DNA from: JBBROS01 sp038229135
GTDB taxonomy: Bacteria; Pseudomonadota; Alphaproteobacteria; Acetobacterales; Acetobacteraceae
Direction of reading: 5' to 3'
NCBI GenBank assembly: GCA_038229135.1
Contig: JBBROS010000006.1
Location: 44,837-108,836, forward strand
Length of the DNA stretch: 64,000 bases
The position numbers were made by a program, and so were the translations under genes. The first letter of the stretch is position 1. Every line of letters begins with the position of its first letter. The notes below the pieces were generated by a model, which saw nothing but the letters and a program-made list of their open reading frames with translations, searched no databases and was not told the DNA's origin. Below, one piece after another: positions 23,636 to 32,616 of this stretch.

Positions 23636-26600
23636 ATGGACGTCGGCCTACCCTCGACCGATCTCGAGACCTCGCTCGAGAGCCGCTACACCGCACTGGA
23701 CCGTCCGGTGTTGATGTCGGGGGTGCAAGCTCTCGTCCGGGTCCTGCTCGAGCAGGCCCGCCTCGACCGCAACGCGGGGCACCGTACGGCAGGCCTGGTG
23801 TCGGGCTACCGAGGCTCTCCCCTCGGCGGCCTCGACCAGGAGCTGTGGCGCCGCGAGAAGCTCCTGCAAGCCGCCGACATCCGCTTCCAGCCAGGCCTCA
23901 ACGAGGACTTGGCCGCCACCATGCTTTGGGGCAGCCAGCAGATCGACACCTTCCCCGGCAAGCGCGTCGATGGCGTGTTCGGGATGTGGTACGGCAAGGG
24001 CCCGGGCGTAGACCGGAGCGCCGACGCCCTCCGGTGCGCCAACACCATCGGCACCGCCCGCCTCGGCGGCGTGCTCGCGGTCGCGGGCGACGACCACGGC
24101 GCCCATAGCAGTGTGTTTCCCCATCAGACGGACGGCATCTTTCAGTCCGTCCTCATCCCCGTGCTCGTGCCAGCCGACGTGCAGGACATCGTCGACCTCG
24201 GCCTCGCCGGGCTCGCCGCCTCCCGCCACTCCGGCCTCTGGGTCGCGCTCAAGACCATCGCCGAAACCGCCGAGCAGCACGCGCTCGCCACCGTGCCCGG
24301 CAACCGCCGCTTCATCACCCCGGACCTGGCGCTCCCACCCCACGGCCTCAACCTCGACGCCTCGCTCCCCTGGCCCGCCCGCCGCAACGAGCTCGAGCGC
24401 CGCCTGCTGCACGAGCGCATGCCCGCGCTGATGGCCTGGGCCCGCGCCAACCGCCTCGACCGCCTGGTGCATGGCACTCCCGAGGCCGACATCGGCATCG
24501 TGACCGTCGGCAAGGCGCACGCCGACATGCTGCACGCCCTCCGCCGCCTCGGCCTCGACCGGCATCCCCGGATCGCCGTGTTCAAGACCGCGCTCGCCTG
24601 GCCGCTCGAGCCCGAAGGCATCGGCGCCTTCGCCAACGGGAAACGCATTGTGCTCGTGGTCGAGGAGAAGCGCAGCCTCGTCGAGATGCAGCTCCGGGAC
24701 GCGCTCTACAGCCTTCCCGCAGAAAGCCGCCCCGCCATCCTGGGCAAGCGCGACGAGCACGGCGAACCCCTCCTCCCCGGCACCCTCGAGCTCTCCCCCG
24801 AAGCCCTCATCACGGCGCTGGCCAGCATCCTCCCGCCCCTCGGCATCCCGGTCGACGCGCCCACCCTGGCCCCTGCCACCCGCGACCCAGGCCTCCTCGC
24901 CCGCGCCCCCAGCTTTTGCGCCGGCTGCCCGCACGGCACCAGCACCCGCCTGCCCGAGGGCAGCCACGCCATGGCCGGCATCGGCTGCCACATCATGGCG
25001 ATGAACACGAACACCGAGACGCGCACCTTCAGCCAGATGGGCGGCGAAGGCGTGCCCTGGGTCGGCCTGGCCCCCTTCGTCGAGCTGCCGCACATGTTCG
25101 CCAACATGGGCGATGGCACCTACCAGCACTCCGGCCTCCTCGCCATCCGACAAGCCGTCGCGGCCGGCACCCGCATCACCTACAAGCTGCTCTTCAACGA
25201 CGCGGTCGCCATGACGGGCGGCCAGCCCGCGGAGGGCAGCCTGACCGTGACGGCCATAGCCCGGCAGCTCGCGGCCGAGGGCGTGACCCCCATCGCGATC
25301 GTCGCCGACGACGAGGCCCGTCTGCCCGACCCCGCCACCCTGCCGAAGGGCATATGGCTCCACGGCCGCGACGATCTCGACGCCGTCCAGCGCCGCATGC
25401 GCGACCAGCCCGGCACCTCCGCCATCATCTACGACCAGGTCTGCGCCACCGAGAAGCGCCGCCGCCGCAAGCGGGGCCGCACCGTGCAAGCCGAGACGGT
25501 CGTGTCCATCAACCCTGCCGTCTGCGAGAACTGCGGCGACTGCACCGTGCAATCCGCCTGCATCGCAATCGAGCCGATCGAAACCGACCACGGCCGCAAG
25601 CGCCGCATCAGCCCCACCAGCTGCAACACCGACCTTTCCTGCCTCAAGGGCTTCTGCCCGAGCTTCGTCACCACCACGGGTGCCGGGCCCGCCATCGACC
25701 ACGCCGCCCGGTGGCAGGCCGAGGAGTCGGCGCTCGCCGCGACCTTGCCCGACCCGGTGTTGCCCACCCTCCTCCGCCCCTGGCGCGCCCTGTTCGCCGG
25801 CATCGGCGGCGGCGGCATCGTCACCTCCGGCGCCGTCGTCGCCATGGCCGCCCACCTCGAGGGACACCAGGTCAGCACGCTCGACTTCACCGGCCTCGCG
25901 CAGAAGAATGGCGCCGTCGTCAGCCACGTGCAGGTGGCGGGGGCCGATGCCCTCGACGTCGTCCGCATCCCCCAGGGCGAAGCCGACCTCCTCCTCGCGG
26001 CCGACCTCGCCGTGGCCGCCGACCCGGACGTGCTCGGCCGCTGCGCCCGCACCGCCACCGTGCTCGGCAACCTCGACCTGGCTGCCGGCAACGCCTTCAC
26101 GAAGGACCGCGACATGGTGCTGGATGCCGGGCTCCACCGCCGCGTGGTCGAGCGCAGGACGGACCGCGCCGCCTCGCTCTACGTCCGCGGCAGCGCCATC
26201 GCCGAGCGCCTGTTCGGCACGGCCCAGGCCGTGAACACGCTGCTGCTCGGCATGGCCTGGCAGCTCGGCCGCCTGCCCGTGGGCCGCGTTGCGCTCCTCC
26301 GCGCCATCGCGCTGAACGGCACGGCGGTCGCCATGAACGAGCGCGCCTTCCTCTGGGGCCGCCTCCTCGCCGAACGCCCGGCCCTCGCCGACGAGGTGCT
26401 GGCCGACCAGGCACCGCTGCCCGACGACCTCCCCAGCCTCATCGAGCGCCGCGTCGCCGAACTCGTCACCTATGGCGGTGGCCGCCTGGCCGCCCGCTAC
26501 CGCGCCATGTTGGACACTGCCTCGCAGGCCGAGACCGCCCTGTCCGGCGCCCCCGGGCGGCTCACCCGCACCGTGGCCCACGCCGCCTACCGCGCTTTGG

Positions 26601-27052
26601 CCCCGAAGGACGAGTACGAGGTCGCCCGCCTTCACGCCGCCACGGCTTACGGCCCCAACCCCGTGTTCCACCTCGCCCCGCCGCTCATCAGCCGCACGGA
26701 CCCGGCCACCGGCCGCCCCCGCAAGCGTGCCATCCCGGGCCGCATTGCGCTCCCACTGTTCCGCCTGCTGCAGCATGGCCGCGTCCTCCGCGGCACTGTG
26801 CTCGACCCGTTCGGCTGGCAGGCGGAGCGGCGGGCCGAGCGCGCCTTCGCCAACCAGTGGGAGGCGGACCTCCACGCCGCCCTAGCCCGGCTCGCGCCCG
26901 CCACGCTCGAGCGTACCATCCGGCTCGCGGCCGAACCCATCGAGGTGCGCGGCTTCGGCCCGGTGAAGCACGCTGCCATGGAGGCCTCCGCCGCCCGCCG
27001 CACCATCCTGCTAACCGTGCAAGACGAATCCCTCGTGCAAGCAGCCGAGTAG
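23636..27052 (+). CDS. Indolepyruvate ferredoxin oxidoreductase, single-chain fused form
   Basis: Oxidative decarboxylation of aryl-2-oxoacids (from aromatic amino acids) to acyl-CoA with a ferredoxin-type acceptor. 1138 residues fusing the TPP-containing alpha part and the gamma part. Visible in order: TAGLVSGYRGSPLGGLD, CAGCPHGTSTRLPEG, FANMGDGTYQHSG (TPP region), CENCGDCTVQSAC with SCLKGFCPS (Fe-S cysteines), and the gamma domain GIGGGGIVTSGAVVAMAAHLEG. The ATG at 23636 is preceded by CCGGAG. Divergent from an Lrp-type regulator and followed by an acyl-CoA dehydrogenase, which suits amino acid catabolism. Confidence 0.92.
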   Translation: MDVGLPSTDLETSLESRYTALDRPVLMSGVQALVRVLLEQARLDRNAGHRTAGLVSGYRGSPLGGLDQELWRREKLLQAADIRFQPGLNEDLAATMLWGSQQIDTFPGKRVDGVFGMWYGKGPGVDRSADALRCANTIGTARLGGVLAVAGDDHGAHSSVFPHQTDGIFQSVLIPVLVPADVQDIVDLGLAGLAASRHSGLWVALKTIAETAEQHALATVPGNRRFITPDLALPPHGLNLDASLPWPARRNELERRLLHERMPALMAWARANRLDRLVHGTPEADIGIVTVGKAHADMLHALRRLGLDRHPRIAVFKTALAWPLEPEGIGAFANGKRIVLVVEEKRSLVEMQLRDALYSLPAESRPAILGKRDEHGEPLLPGTLELSPEALITALASILPPLGIPVDAPTLAPATRDPGLLARAPSFCAGCPHGTSTRLPEGSHAMAGIGCHIMAMNTNTETRTFSQMGGEGVPWVGLAPFVELPHMFANMGDGTYQHSGLLAIRQAVAAGTRITYKLLFNDAVAMTGGQPAEGSLTVTAIARQLAAEGVTPIAIVADDEARLPDPATLPKGIWLHGRDDLDAVQRRMRDQPGTSAIIYDQVCATEKRRRRKRGRTVQAETVVSINPAVCENCGDCTVQSACIAIEPIETDHGRKRRISPTSCNTDLSCLKGFCPSFVTTTGAGPAIDHAARWQAEESALAATLPDPVLPTLLRPWRALFAGIGGGGIVTSGAVVAMAAHLEGHQVSTLDFTGLAQKNGAVVSHVQVAGADALDVVRIPQGEADLLLAADLAVAADPDVLGRCARTATVLGNLDLAAGNAFTKDRDMVLDAGLHRRVVERRTDRAASLYVRGSAIAERLFGTAQAVNTLLLGMAWQLGRLPVGRVALLRAIALNGTAVAMNERAFLWGRLLAERPALADEVLADQAPLPDDLPSLIERRVAELVTYGGGRLAARYRAMLDTASQAETALSGAPGRLTRTVAHAAYRALAPKDEYEVARLHAATAYGPNPVFHLAPPLISRTDPATGRPRKRAIPGRIALPLFRLLQHGRVLRGTVLDPFGWQAERRAERAFANQWEADLHAALARLAPATLERTIRLAAEPIEVRGFGPVKHAAMEASAARRTILLTVQDESLVQAAE

Positions 27053-27083
27053 CCCTATATCGGCAGCATAGGGAGGCCAGAAA

Positions 27084-28214
27084 ATGCTCGACCACACCGA
27101 TCCGAACGCCCTCATCATCGAGACCGCCCGCCGCTTTGCCGTCGAGCGCCTCGCCCCCGGCGCCGCCGCGCGCGAGGAAGCGCACCGGATCGAGCCCGAG
27201 ATCATCCGCGAGCTCGGCGAGATGGGCTTCCTCGGCGCCACCAACAGCAGCGAGTGGGGCGGCAGCGAGATCCCCTACGAGACCTACGCCCAGGTCATCG
27301 AGGAGCTCGCTGCTGGCGACGGCTCGGTCAGCACGGTCGTGAGCGTCCATAACGCCCCCACCTGCGAGATCCTCGAGCGCTTCGGCACGCCGGAGCAGAA
27401 GGAGCGCTGGCTCCGCCCGATGGCGAGCGGCCAGGCTGTGGCGAGCTTCGCGCTGACTGAAAGCGGCGCCGGCTCCGACGCATCCGGCATCCGCACCCGC
27501 GCCGTGCGGAGCAACTCCGGCTACGTGGTGAACGGCAGCAAGCAATTCATCAGCAACGCGAGCATCGGCAAGACCACGATCCTGTTCGCCGTCACGGACC
27601 CTGACGCCGGCAAGAAGGGCATCAGCGCCTTCGTGGTGGCCAACGACACGCCGGGCTTCTCGGTGTCCCGCGTGGAGCACAAGCTTGGCCAGAAGGCCTC
27701 TGACAGCTGCGCACTGAGCTTCGACGACATGCAGGTCGACGATAGCCAGCGCATCGGCGCCGAGGGCGAAGGCCTCAAGATCGCGCTCAGCACGTTGGAA
27801 AGCGGCCGCATCGGCATCGCCGCGCAGAGCGTCGGCATGGCCCGCGCCGCGCTCGACTACGCCATCGCCTACGCCAAGGAGCGCCGCCAGTTCGGCAAGC
27901 CCATCATGGACCACCAGGCCGTCGCCTTTCGCCTGGTGGACGCCAAGACCCAGCTTGCCGCCGCCCGCGAGCTCACGCTCAAGGCCGCACGCCTCAAGGA
28001 CGCGGGCCAACCGGCCCTCGAGGCCGCCGCCATGGCCAAGCTGTTCGCCAGCGAGGCCGCCGAACGCATCTGCTCCGCCGCCATCCAGACGCTCGGCGGC
28101 TACGGCTACCTCGCCGACTACCCGGTGGAGCGCATCTACCGCGACGTGCGGGTGTGCCAGATCTACGAGGGCACCAGCGACGTGCAGAAGATCATTCTGA
28201 GCCGCATGCTCTGA
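27084..28214 (+). CDS. Acyl-CoA dehydrogenase
   Basis: FAD enzyme introducing the 2,3 double bond into an acyl-CoA. The protein has 376 residues. FALTESGAGSDASGIRT (FAD-binding) and RRQFGKPIMDHQAVAFRL are present, and the catalytic base is Glu362 in CQIYEGTSDVQ. The arrangement resembles short/branched-chain and glutaryl-type members; the exact substrate is not clear. A good ribosome binding site (GGAGG) stands 8 bases before the ATG. It lies 31 bases after the oxidoreductase and probably shares its transcript. Confidence 0.92.
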   Translation: MLDHTDPNALIIETARRFAVERLAPGAAAREEAHRIEPEIIRELGEMGFLGATNSSEWGGSEIPYETYAQVIEELAAGDGSVSTVVSVHNAPTCEILERFGTPEQKERWLRPMASGQAVASFALTESGAGSDASGIRTRAVRSNSGYVVNGSKQFISNASIGKTTILFAVTDPDAGKKGISAFVVANDTPGFSVSRVEHKLGQKASDSCALSFDDMQVDDSQRIGAEGEGLKIALSTLESGRIGIAAQSVGMARAALDYAIAYAKERRQFGKPIMDHQAVAFRLVDAKTQLAAARELTLKAARLKDAGQPALEAAAMAKLFASEAAERICSAAIQTLGGYGYLADYPVERIYRDVRVCQIYEGTSDVQKIILSRML

Positions 28215-28251
28215 CCGGACTCCTGAGCGGTCCTCGGCAGCCCCAAGCTCT

Positions 28252-28338
28252 CCATTGCGAGCCAGAGACGTGGCGATCCATAAGCTATCGGCCCGCTCTC
28301 AACCGCCCCTGGATCGCAACGCTCCGCTCGCGATGATG
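28252..28338. repeat. Family A palindromic repeat
   Basis: Left arm CCATTGCGAGCCAGAGACGT with GGCGATCCA, right arm CTGGATCGCAACGCTCCGCT with CGCGATGATG, both with a few mismatches to the cobN copy. Together with the family B unit that follows, it fills the 317-base gap before rpsF up to about 28405; the remainder holds the rpsF promoter and leader. Confidence 0.8.
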
Positions 28339-28358
28339 AGATAGAACAGACCGCCAGA

Positions 28359-28403
28359 CTCCCTTTGCCCCCGGGGAGAGGATCGGGGTGAGGGCGTGGC
28401 GCA
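28359..28403. repeat. Family B repeat
   Basis: CTCCCTTTGCCCCCGGGGAG followed by AGGATCGGGGTGAGGGCGTG. The arms, loop and trailing GGGTGAGGG match other copies. Confidence 0.75.
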
Positions 28404-28426
28404 ACCCTCTACCGCAAGCAGCAACC

Positions 28427-28454
28427 TTGCATCCGGCCCGAACCCGAGTATAAG
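28427..28454 (+). promoter_or_regulatory. Candidate promoter of the rpsF operon
   Basis: TTGCAT (28427-28432), 16 bases, TATAAG (28449-28454). Transcription start would be near 28461, just before two hairpins in the rpsF leader. Confidence 0.45.
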
Positions 28455-28467
28455 CCCGCACTTCCCT

Positions 28468-28508
28468 GCTGGGCGGCGGCATCCGCCCGGCTATTCCCGA
28501 TCCCGGGA
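28468..28508 (+). promoter_or_regulatory. Structured 5' leader of rpsF (possible S6:S18 autoregulatory site)
   Basis: Hairpin 1: GCTGGGCGG (28468-28476) pairs with CCGCCCGGC (28483-28491), 9 base pairs with one G-T pair. Hairpin 2: TCCCG (28495-28499) pairs with CGGGA (28504-28508). Many bacteria control rpsF-rpsR through an S6:S18-binding leader with a conserved CCG. The position fits, but whether this is that motif is inference. Confidence 0.4.
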
Positions 28509-28531
28509 CGACATCAGCCATAGGGGTAACC

Positions 28532-28996
28532 ATGCCACTGTATGAATGCGTGTTCATCGCACGCAACGACGTGACTCAGGCGCAGGTCGAGACCGTCGCC
28601 GACACCATCGGCACCGACATCGAGGCTGACGGCGGGACGGTCAAGAAGCGCGAATACTGGGGTCTCCGCAGCCTCGCCTACCGCGTCAAGAAGAACCGCA
28701 AGGGGCACTACATGCTCCTCGGCCTCGACGCGAAGCCCGCCTTCATCACCGAGATGGAGCGGCGCCTGAGCCTCAACGAGGACGTGCTGCGCTTCATGAC
28801 CCTGCGCGTGGAGGACATCAACGAGGAGCCGAGCGCGATCCTGTCCCGCAAGTCCGACGACCGCGAGCGCAGCTTCCGTGGCCCCAAGCCGGCCGGGCGC
28901 TTCGAGAGCGGCCGCAAGCGCGGCTTCGACGACCGTGAGGAGTTCCGCGCCCGCGAGCCCTCCGATTTCCGCCCCGGCAACGACGGCGAGGAGTAA
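28532..28996 (+). CDS. rpsF: 30S ribosomal protein S6
   Basis: 154 residues. The conserved S6 domain covers about residues 1-100 (MPLYECVFIARNDV, REYWGLRSLAYRVKKNRKGHYMLL, DVLRFMTLRVE). After it comes a charged, arginine- and aspartate-rich tail of about 50 residues (DDRERSFRGPK to the end), as in other alphaproteobacterial S6 proteins. First gene of the rpsF-rpsR-rplI operon, with AGGGG before the ATG. Confidence 0.96.
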   Translation: MPLYECVFIARNDVTQAQVETVADTIGTDIEADGGTVKKREYWGLRSLAYRVKKNRKGHYMLLGLDAKPAFITEMERRLSLNEDVLRFMTLRVEDINEEPSAILSRKSDDRERSFRGPKPAGRFESGRKRGFDDREEFRAREPSDFRPGNDGEE

Positions 28997-29002
28997 CAGA
29001 CC

Positions 29003-29305
29003 ATGTCCGACCGTAACGACCGTTCAGAGCGCGGCGCCGAACGTGGCGCCCCCGAGGGTGGCGCCGGTGCCGCCGCCGGCGCCCGCCGCCCCTTCTACCG
29101 CCGCCGCAAAAGCTGCCCCTTCAGCGGCCCGAACGCGCCCAAGATCGACTACAAGGACGTCCGCCTGCTCAGCCGCTTCCTGAGCGAGCGCGGCAAGATA
29201 GTCCCCAGCCGCATCACGGCCGTCAGTGCCAAGAAGCAGCGCGAGCTGGCCAACGCCATCAAGCGCGCGCGCTTCCTGGCCCTCCTCCCCTACGTCGTGG
29301 CCTGA
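29003..29305 (+). CDS. rpsR: 30S ribosomal protein S18
   Basis: 100 residues. The conserved body RRPFYRRRKSCPFSG, IDYKDVRLLSRFLSERGKIVPSRIT and QRELANAIKRARFLALLPYV is complete. The first 27 residues are a glycine/alanine/arginine-rich extension. It lies six bases after rpsF and ten before rplI. Confidence 0.97.
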   Translation: MSDRNDRSERGAERGAPEGGAGAAAGARRPFYRRRKSCPFSGPNAPKIDYKDVRLLSRFLSERGKIVPSRITAVSAKKQRELANAIKRARFLALLPYVVA

Positions 29306-29315
29306 GGATAGCATC

Positions 29316-29891
29316 ATGGCAGCCATCGAACTGATCCTGCTCCAGCGGGTCGAGAAACTGGGCCAGATGGGCGACCTCGTCCGCGTGAAGCCTGGCTATG
29401 CCCGCAACTTCCTCCTGCCGCAGAAGAAGGCGCTGCGGGCCAACAAGGCCAACCTGGCCAACTTCGAAGGCCAGCGCGCCCAGCTCGAGGCGCACAACCT
29501 CAAGCGCCGCGAGGAGGCCGAACGCCTGTCCGAGCGGATGGCCGGTCTCCAGGTCGTGATCATCCGCCAGGCCGGCGAGAGCGGAAGCCTCTACGGATCC
29601 GTCAGCGCCCGGGACATCGCCGACGGTTGCACGGCCGGCGGCATGACCACCAGCCGCAACCAGGTGATCCTCGAGCAGCCGATCAAGACCCTGGGGCTGA
29701 CCCCGGTCCGCGTCGTGCTGCACCCCGAGGTCAGCCTTCCCGTCACGGTCAACGTCGCCCGGTCCGTCGAAGAAGCCGAGAAGCAGGCGCGCGGCGAGCA
29801 GGTCGGCCAAGCCGCCGAAGAGGACGTGGAGCAGGAAAGCGACCTTGAGCTCGGCGCCGCCCTGGCCGAAGCCGGCGGGGACCGCGGGTAG
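29316..29891 (+). CDS. rplI: 50S ribosomal protein L9
   Basis: 191 residues. The N-terminal domain IELILLQRVEKLGQMGDLVRVKPGYARNFLLP is the L9 signature; the long connecting helix and the C-terminal domain (SLYGSVSARDIAD, KTLGLTPVRVVLHPEV) follow. An acidic tail (EEDVEQESDLELG) ends the protein. Last gene of the operon. Confidence 0.97.
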   Translation: MAAIELILLQRVEKLGQMGDLVRVKPGYARNFLLPQKKALRANKANLANFEGQRAQLEAHNLKRREEAERLSERMAGLQVVIIRQAGESGSLYGSVSARDIADGCTAGGMTTSRNQVILEQPIKTLGLTPVRVVLHPEVSLPVTVNVARSVEEAEKQARGEQVGQAAEEDVEQESDLELGAALAEAGGDRG

Positions 29892-29917
29892 CAACCCCCC
29901 CCCTAGCAGTGAGATAG

Positions 29918-29967
29918 GGGCCTCTTCCTTCCCCCCTCCCCTCGCGGGAGGGGTGGGGGACGGGCGC
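29918..29967 (+). terminator. Family B repeat serving as possible rplI operon terminator
   Basis: CCCCTCCCCTCGCGGGAGGGG forms a strong hairpin (CCCCTCCC, short loop, GGGAGGGG) 40 bases after the rplI stop. No T-run follows, so it is either a termination aid or only a repeat copy. Confidence 0.4.
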
Positions 29968-30000
29968 GAGAAGCGCGATGCTCCGTAGTCGACCTGGCGT

Positions 30001-30603
30001 CTACGAACGCCCCGTGTGAACCCGCTCCCCCGCCTGCACTGGCGCCGGCAGCCGGTTGCCCCGCGGCGATAACGGGCAAACGAACCGCGCCGAATAGGCA
30101 CAGCTCGGGTTGTAGGCAAAATTGAAGTCAAGCACCGCGCGGCCCTCCGCATCCTGTCCGAGGTCGGCGCCCTTTATCGTGTCCAGCAAGTAGCGCCCTC
30201 CGCCATACGTCTCCCGCCCGCTGGTCGCGTCCGCAAACGGCAGGAACACGCCGCCGCCATAGCCCTCGATCCAGTAGGCCGTCAGCTCGCCGCCAAGCGC
30301 CGCCGCCAATCCCTCGGTCTGCGCGAAGGGACGTGCCGAGACATCCCCATCGGCGCCGGCTGGTAGCAGCAGCGCCTCTCCGTCCGCCGGTTGCAGCCTC
30401 ACGACGAAGCGGAACGCCGGGTCATAGTCGAACAGCGGAAGGCCCTCGAACCCCGCGATGGACTCCAGCGCCGTCTGTTCGTGCGTGCCGAACAGGCGGT
30501 CCCGCTCCGACCGCCACAGCGCCCACCCTGCCCGGGGCTCGCTGGCCCGCACCGCTGCATAAAGCTCCGACACGCGCCGCCGCCAATCCCAAAGTGAGAG
30601 CAT
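30001..30603 (-). CDS. DUF1684 family protein
   Basis: 200 residues with no signal peptide or membrane segment. It has the DUF1684 hallmarks WALWRSERDRLFGTHEQTAL, FDYDPAFRF, FLPFADATSGRETYGGGRYL and the closing DFNFAYNPSCAYSARFVCPL (usually PYCAY-like in the family). The function is not known to me. The ATG overlaps the tyrA stop (TGATG), making it the fourth gene of the chorismate mutase-hisC-tyrA operon. Confidence 0.85.
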   Translation of the reverse strand: MLSLWDWRRRVSELYAAVRASEPRAGWALWRSERDRLFGTHEQTALESIAGFEGLPLFDYDPAFRFVVRLQPADGEALLLPAGADGDVSARPFAQTEGLAAALGGELTAYWIEGYGGGVFLPFADATSGRETYGGGRYLLDTIKGADLGQDAEGRAVLDFNFAYNPSCAYSARFVCPLSPRGNRLPAPVQAGERVHTGRS

Positions 30604-31505
30604 CACGCCTGGTTCAGCGCAATCAGCCCGGCCCGGATTGCCCGGCCGCGCTCGATCTTGTCTTCGATGTAGGCGCCATCCCCCCACCGGACTGCCCGCG
30701 CCATGGCCTGCGCGTCCTCGGTGAACCGCGCGAGCATCTCCAGCAACGCCTCCCGGTTGTTCAGGAAGATGTCCCGCCACATCACAGGGTTGCTTGCCGC
30801 AATCCGCGTGAAGTCCCGAAATCCCGCCGCCGCGAACTTGAGCACCTCGGACCGGTTCGCCCCCTCCCCCCCCTCTTCGGCCAGATCGTCCGCCGTCCCG
30901 CAGATGGTGAACGCGATCAGGTGCGGCAGATGGCTGACCACGGCCACCACCCTGTCATGGTGCGCCGGCTCCATCACCTCGATCATGCTGCCGCACCGCC
31001 GCCACAGCTCCGCCACCCGTTCCACCGCGGCCGCGTCCGTGCCCGGCACGGGGGTCAGCAGCACCCATCGGTTCTCGAACAGGGTCGCGAACCCGCTATC
31101 CGGCCCCGAATACTCCGTGCCCGCCATCGGGTGCGCAGGCACGAAGTGCACCCCCTCCGGCACCAGCGGCCCCACGTCCCGGATCACGGACACCTTCGTG
31201 CTGCCCACGTCCGTCAGGATGCAGCCCGGTGCCAAGTGTGGCGCGATGGCAGCTGCCAGCGCCGCATAGGCGCCGACGGGCGCACACAGCATCACCAGAT
31301 TGGCGCCTTGCACGGCTTCGGCCGGGTCCAGCACCGCGCGATCAACGATGCCCAGCTCCACCACCCGGTCCAGCGTCGCCTGCGTCCGTGCACTCGCGAC
31401 CACTTCCCGCGCGATCGTTCCCCGCAGCCGCGCCGCACGCGCGACCGAGCTGCCGATGAGCCCGATCCCGATCAGCGCCACCCGCTCGAACAGCGGTTCA
31501 GCCAC
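30603..31505 (-). CDS. tyrA: Prephenate/arogenate dehydrogenase
   Basis: NAD(P)-dependent oxidative decarboxylation in tyrosine synthesis. The protein has 300 residues. VALIGIGLIGSSVARA is the dinucleotide motif, and the catalytic region VGSTKVSVIRDV, PAHPMAGTEYSGPDSG and VSHLPHLIAFT follows. The GTG start at 31505 overlaps the last codons of hisC by eight bases. No ACT domain is visible, so feedback control must act elsewhere. Cyclohexadienyl-type use of both prephenate and arogenate is possible. Confidence 0.93.
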   Translation of the reverse strand: MAEPLFERVALIGIGLIGSSVARAARLRGTIAREVVASARTQATLDRVVELGIVDRAVLDPAEAVQGANLVMLCAPVGAYAALAAAIAPHLAPGCILTDVGSTKVSVIRDVGPLVPEGVHFVPAHPMAGTEYSGPDSGFATLFENRWVLLTPVPGTDAAAVERVAELWRRCGSMIEVMEPAHHDRVVAVVSHLPHLIAFTICGTADDLAEEGGEGANRSEVLKFAAAGFRDFTRIAASNPVMWRDIFLNNREALLEMLARFTEDAQAMARAVRWGDGAYIEDKIERGRAIRAGLIALNQA

Positions 31506-32616
31506 GGCCGGTGTGGGCCCGCATGATCTCGGCCACGAGCCGGCACTCCTGCTCCGTCCCGATCGTGATGCGCAGGCAGTGCGGCAGATCGTAGCTGCCC
31601 ATCTTCCGCACGACCACGCCCCGCGCCTGGAACGCCGCCTCCGCCGCATCCGCCGCAGCAACGCTGCCGTGGTCCACCAGGAAGAAATTACCCTCGCTGG
31701 GCCACACGCGCAGCCCTGCCGCTTCCAGCTCCGCCGCAAGCCAGGCCCGCCAATGCGTGTTGTGCGCCCGCCCGGCCTCCAACCACCCCGGCTCCGCCAG
31801 CGCCGCAACCGCCGCCGCCTGGCCGAGCAGGCTCACGTTGAACGGTGACCGCACCCGGTTCAGCACGTCGATCACCGCGGGCGGCGCATAGGCCCAGCCG
31901 ATCCGCATGCCGCCCAGGCCCCAGATCTTGCTGAAGGTCCGCGTCATCACGACGTTGCCGCCCCCACCTTCGCCCCCACCGTTGCCCCCACTTTCGTCCA
32001 CCAGCGCCACCCCGGCGTCGTAGTCCGGCCGCTCGACGTACTCGGCATAGGCACCGTCCAGCACCAGCAACACCTCCGGCGCCAGGCCCCGCCGCAGCCG
32101 CCGCAGCTCCTCCCGCGGCAGCATGCTCCCGGTCGGGTTGTTCGGGTTGGCCAGGAACACGAGCCGCGTCGCCGGGCCGGATGCGGCGAGGATCGCGTCG
32201 ACGTCCGCCGTCAGCGCCCGCTCCTCGGTCTTGATGATCCGGCAGCCCGCATAGGTGCCCGCGATGGCGTAGATGCTGAAGCCGTGCCGGCTCATGATCA
32301 GGTCCGTCCCCGGGCCGCCATACGCCAGGCAGAGTTGATAGAGGATGTCGTCCGACCCGGCCCCGCACACGATCCGCGCCGGATCGAGCCCGAACTTCGC
32401 CCCGATCGCCTGCCGAAGCTCGAGGGCGCCGCCATCCGGATACCGGTGCTGCTCGCCCGCCAGCGCCAGCACCGCCGCCTGCGCCCCGGGCGGCACGCCG
32501 AACGCACCCTCGTTGCTGCTCAGCTTGATGCTTCGGTTCGTCCCCTTCGCTTTGCTGGCACCCCCGACATAGGGCTCGATCCGCATCACCTCCGGCCGGG
32601 CCCTTGGCCCGCTCAC
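31498..32616 (-). CDS. hisC: Histidinol-phosphate / aromatic aminotransferase
   Basis: PLP-dependent class I/II aminotransferase, 372 residues. IKLSSNEGAFGVPP, FLANPNNPTGSMLP and the PLP lysine Lys230 in RTFSKIWGLGGMRIGWA are present. Lying between chorismate mutase and tyrA, it probably aminates prephenate or phenylpyruvate/hydroxyphenylpyruvate, alone or besides histidinol phosphate. Residues 210-220 are a glycine-rich insertion encoded by a short degenerate repeat. The GTG start overlaps the upstream stop (GTGA). Confidence 0.92.
   Translation of the reverse strand: MSGPRARPEVMRIEPYVGGASKAKGTNRSIKLSSNEGAFGVPPGAQAAVLALAGEQHRYPDGGALELRQAIGAKFGLDPARIVCGAGSDDILYQLCLAYGGPGTDLIMSRHGFSIYAIAGTYAGCRIIKTEERALTADVDAILAASGPATRLVFLANPNNPTGSMLPREELRRLRRGLAPEVLLVLDGAYAEYVERPDYDAGVALVDESGGNGGGEGGGGNVVMTRTFSKIWGLGGMRIGWAYAPPAVIDVLNRVRSPFNVSLLGQAAAVAALAEPGWLEAGRAHNTHWRAWLAAELEAAGLRVWPSEGNFFLVDHGSVAAADAAEAAFQARGVVVRKMGSYDLPHCLRITIGTEQECRLVAEIMRAHTGRG

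Noticed and set aside
23648..26875. Very long open frame (1075 codons) on the minus strand opposite the indolepyruvate oxidoreductase
   Set aside because: Antisense frame kept open by extreme third-position GC; the peptide is low-complexity Gly/Ala/Arg/Val without any family motif, while the plus strand encodes a complete known enzyme.
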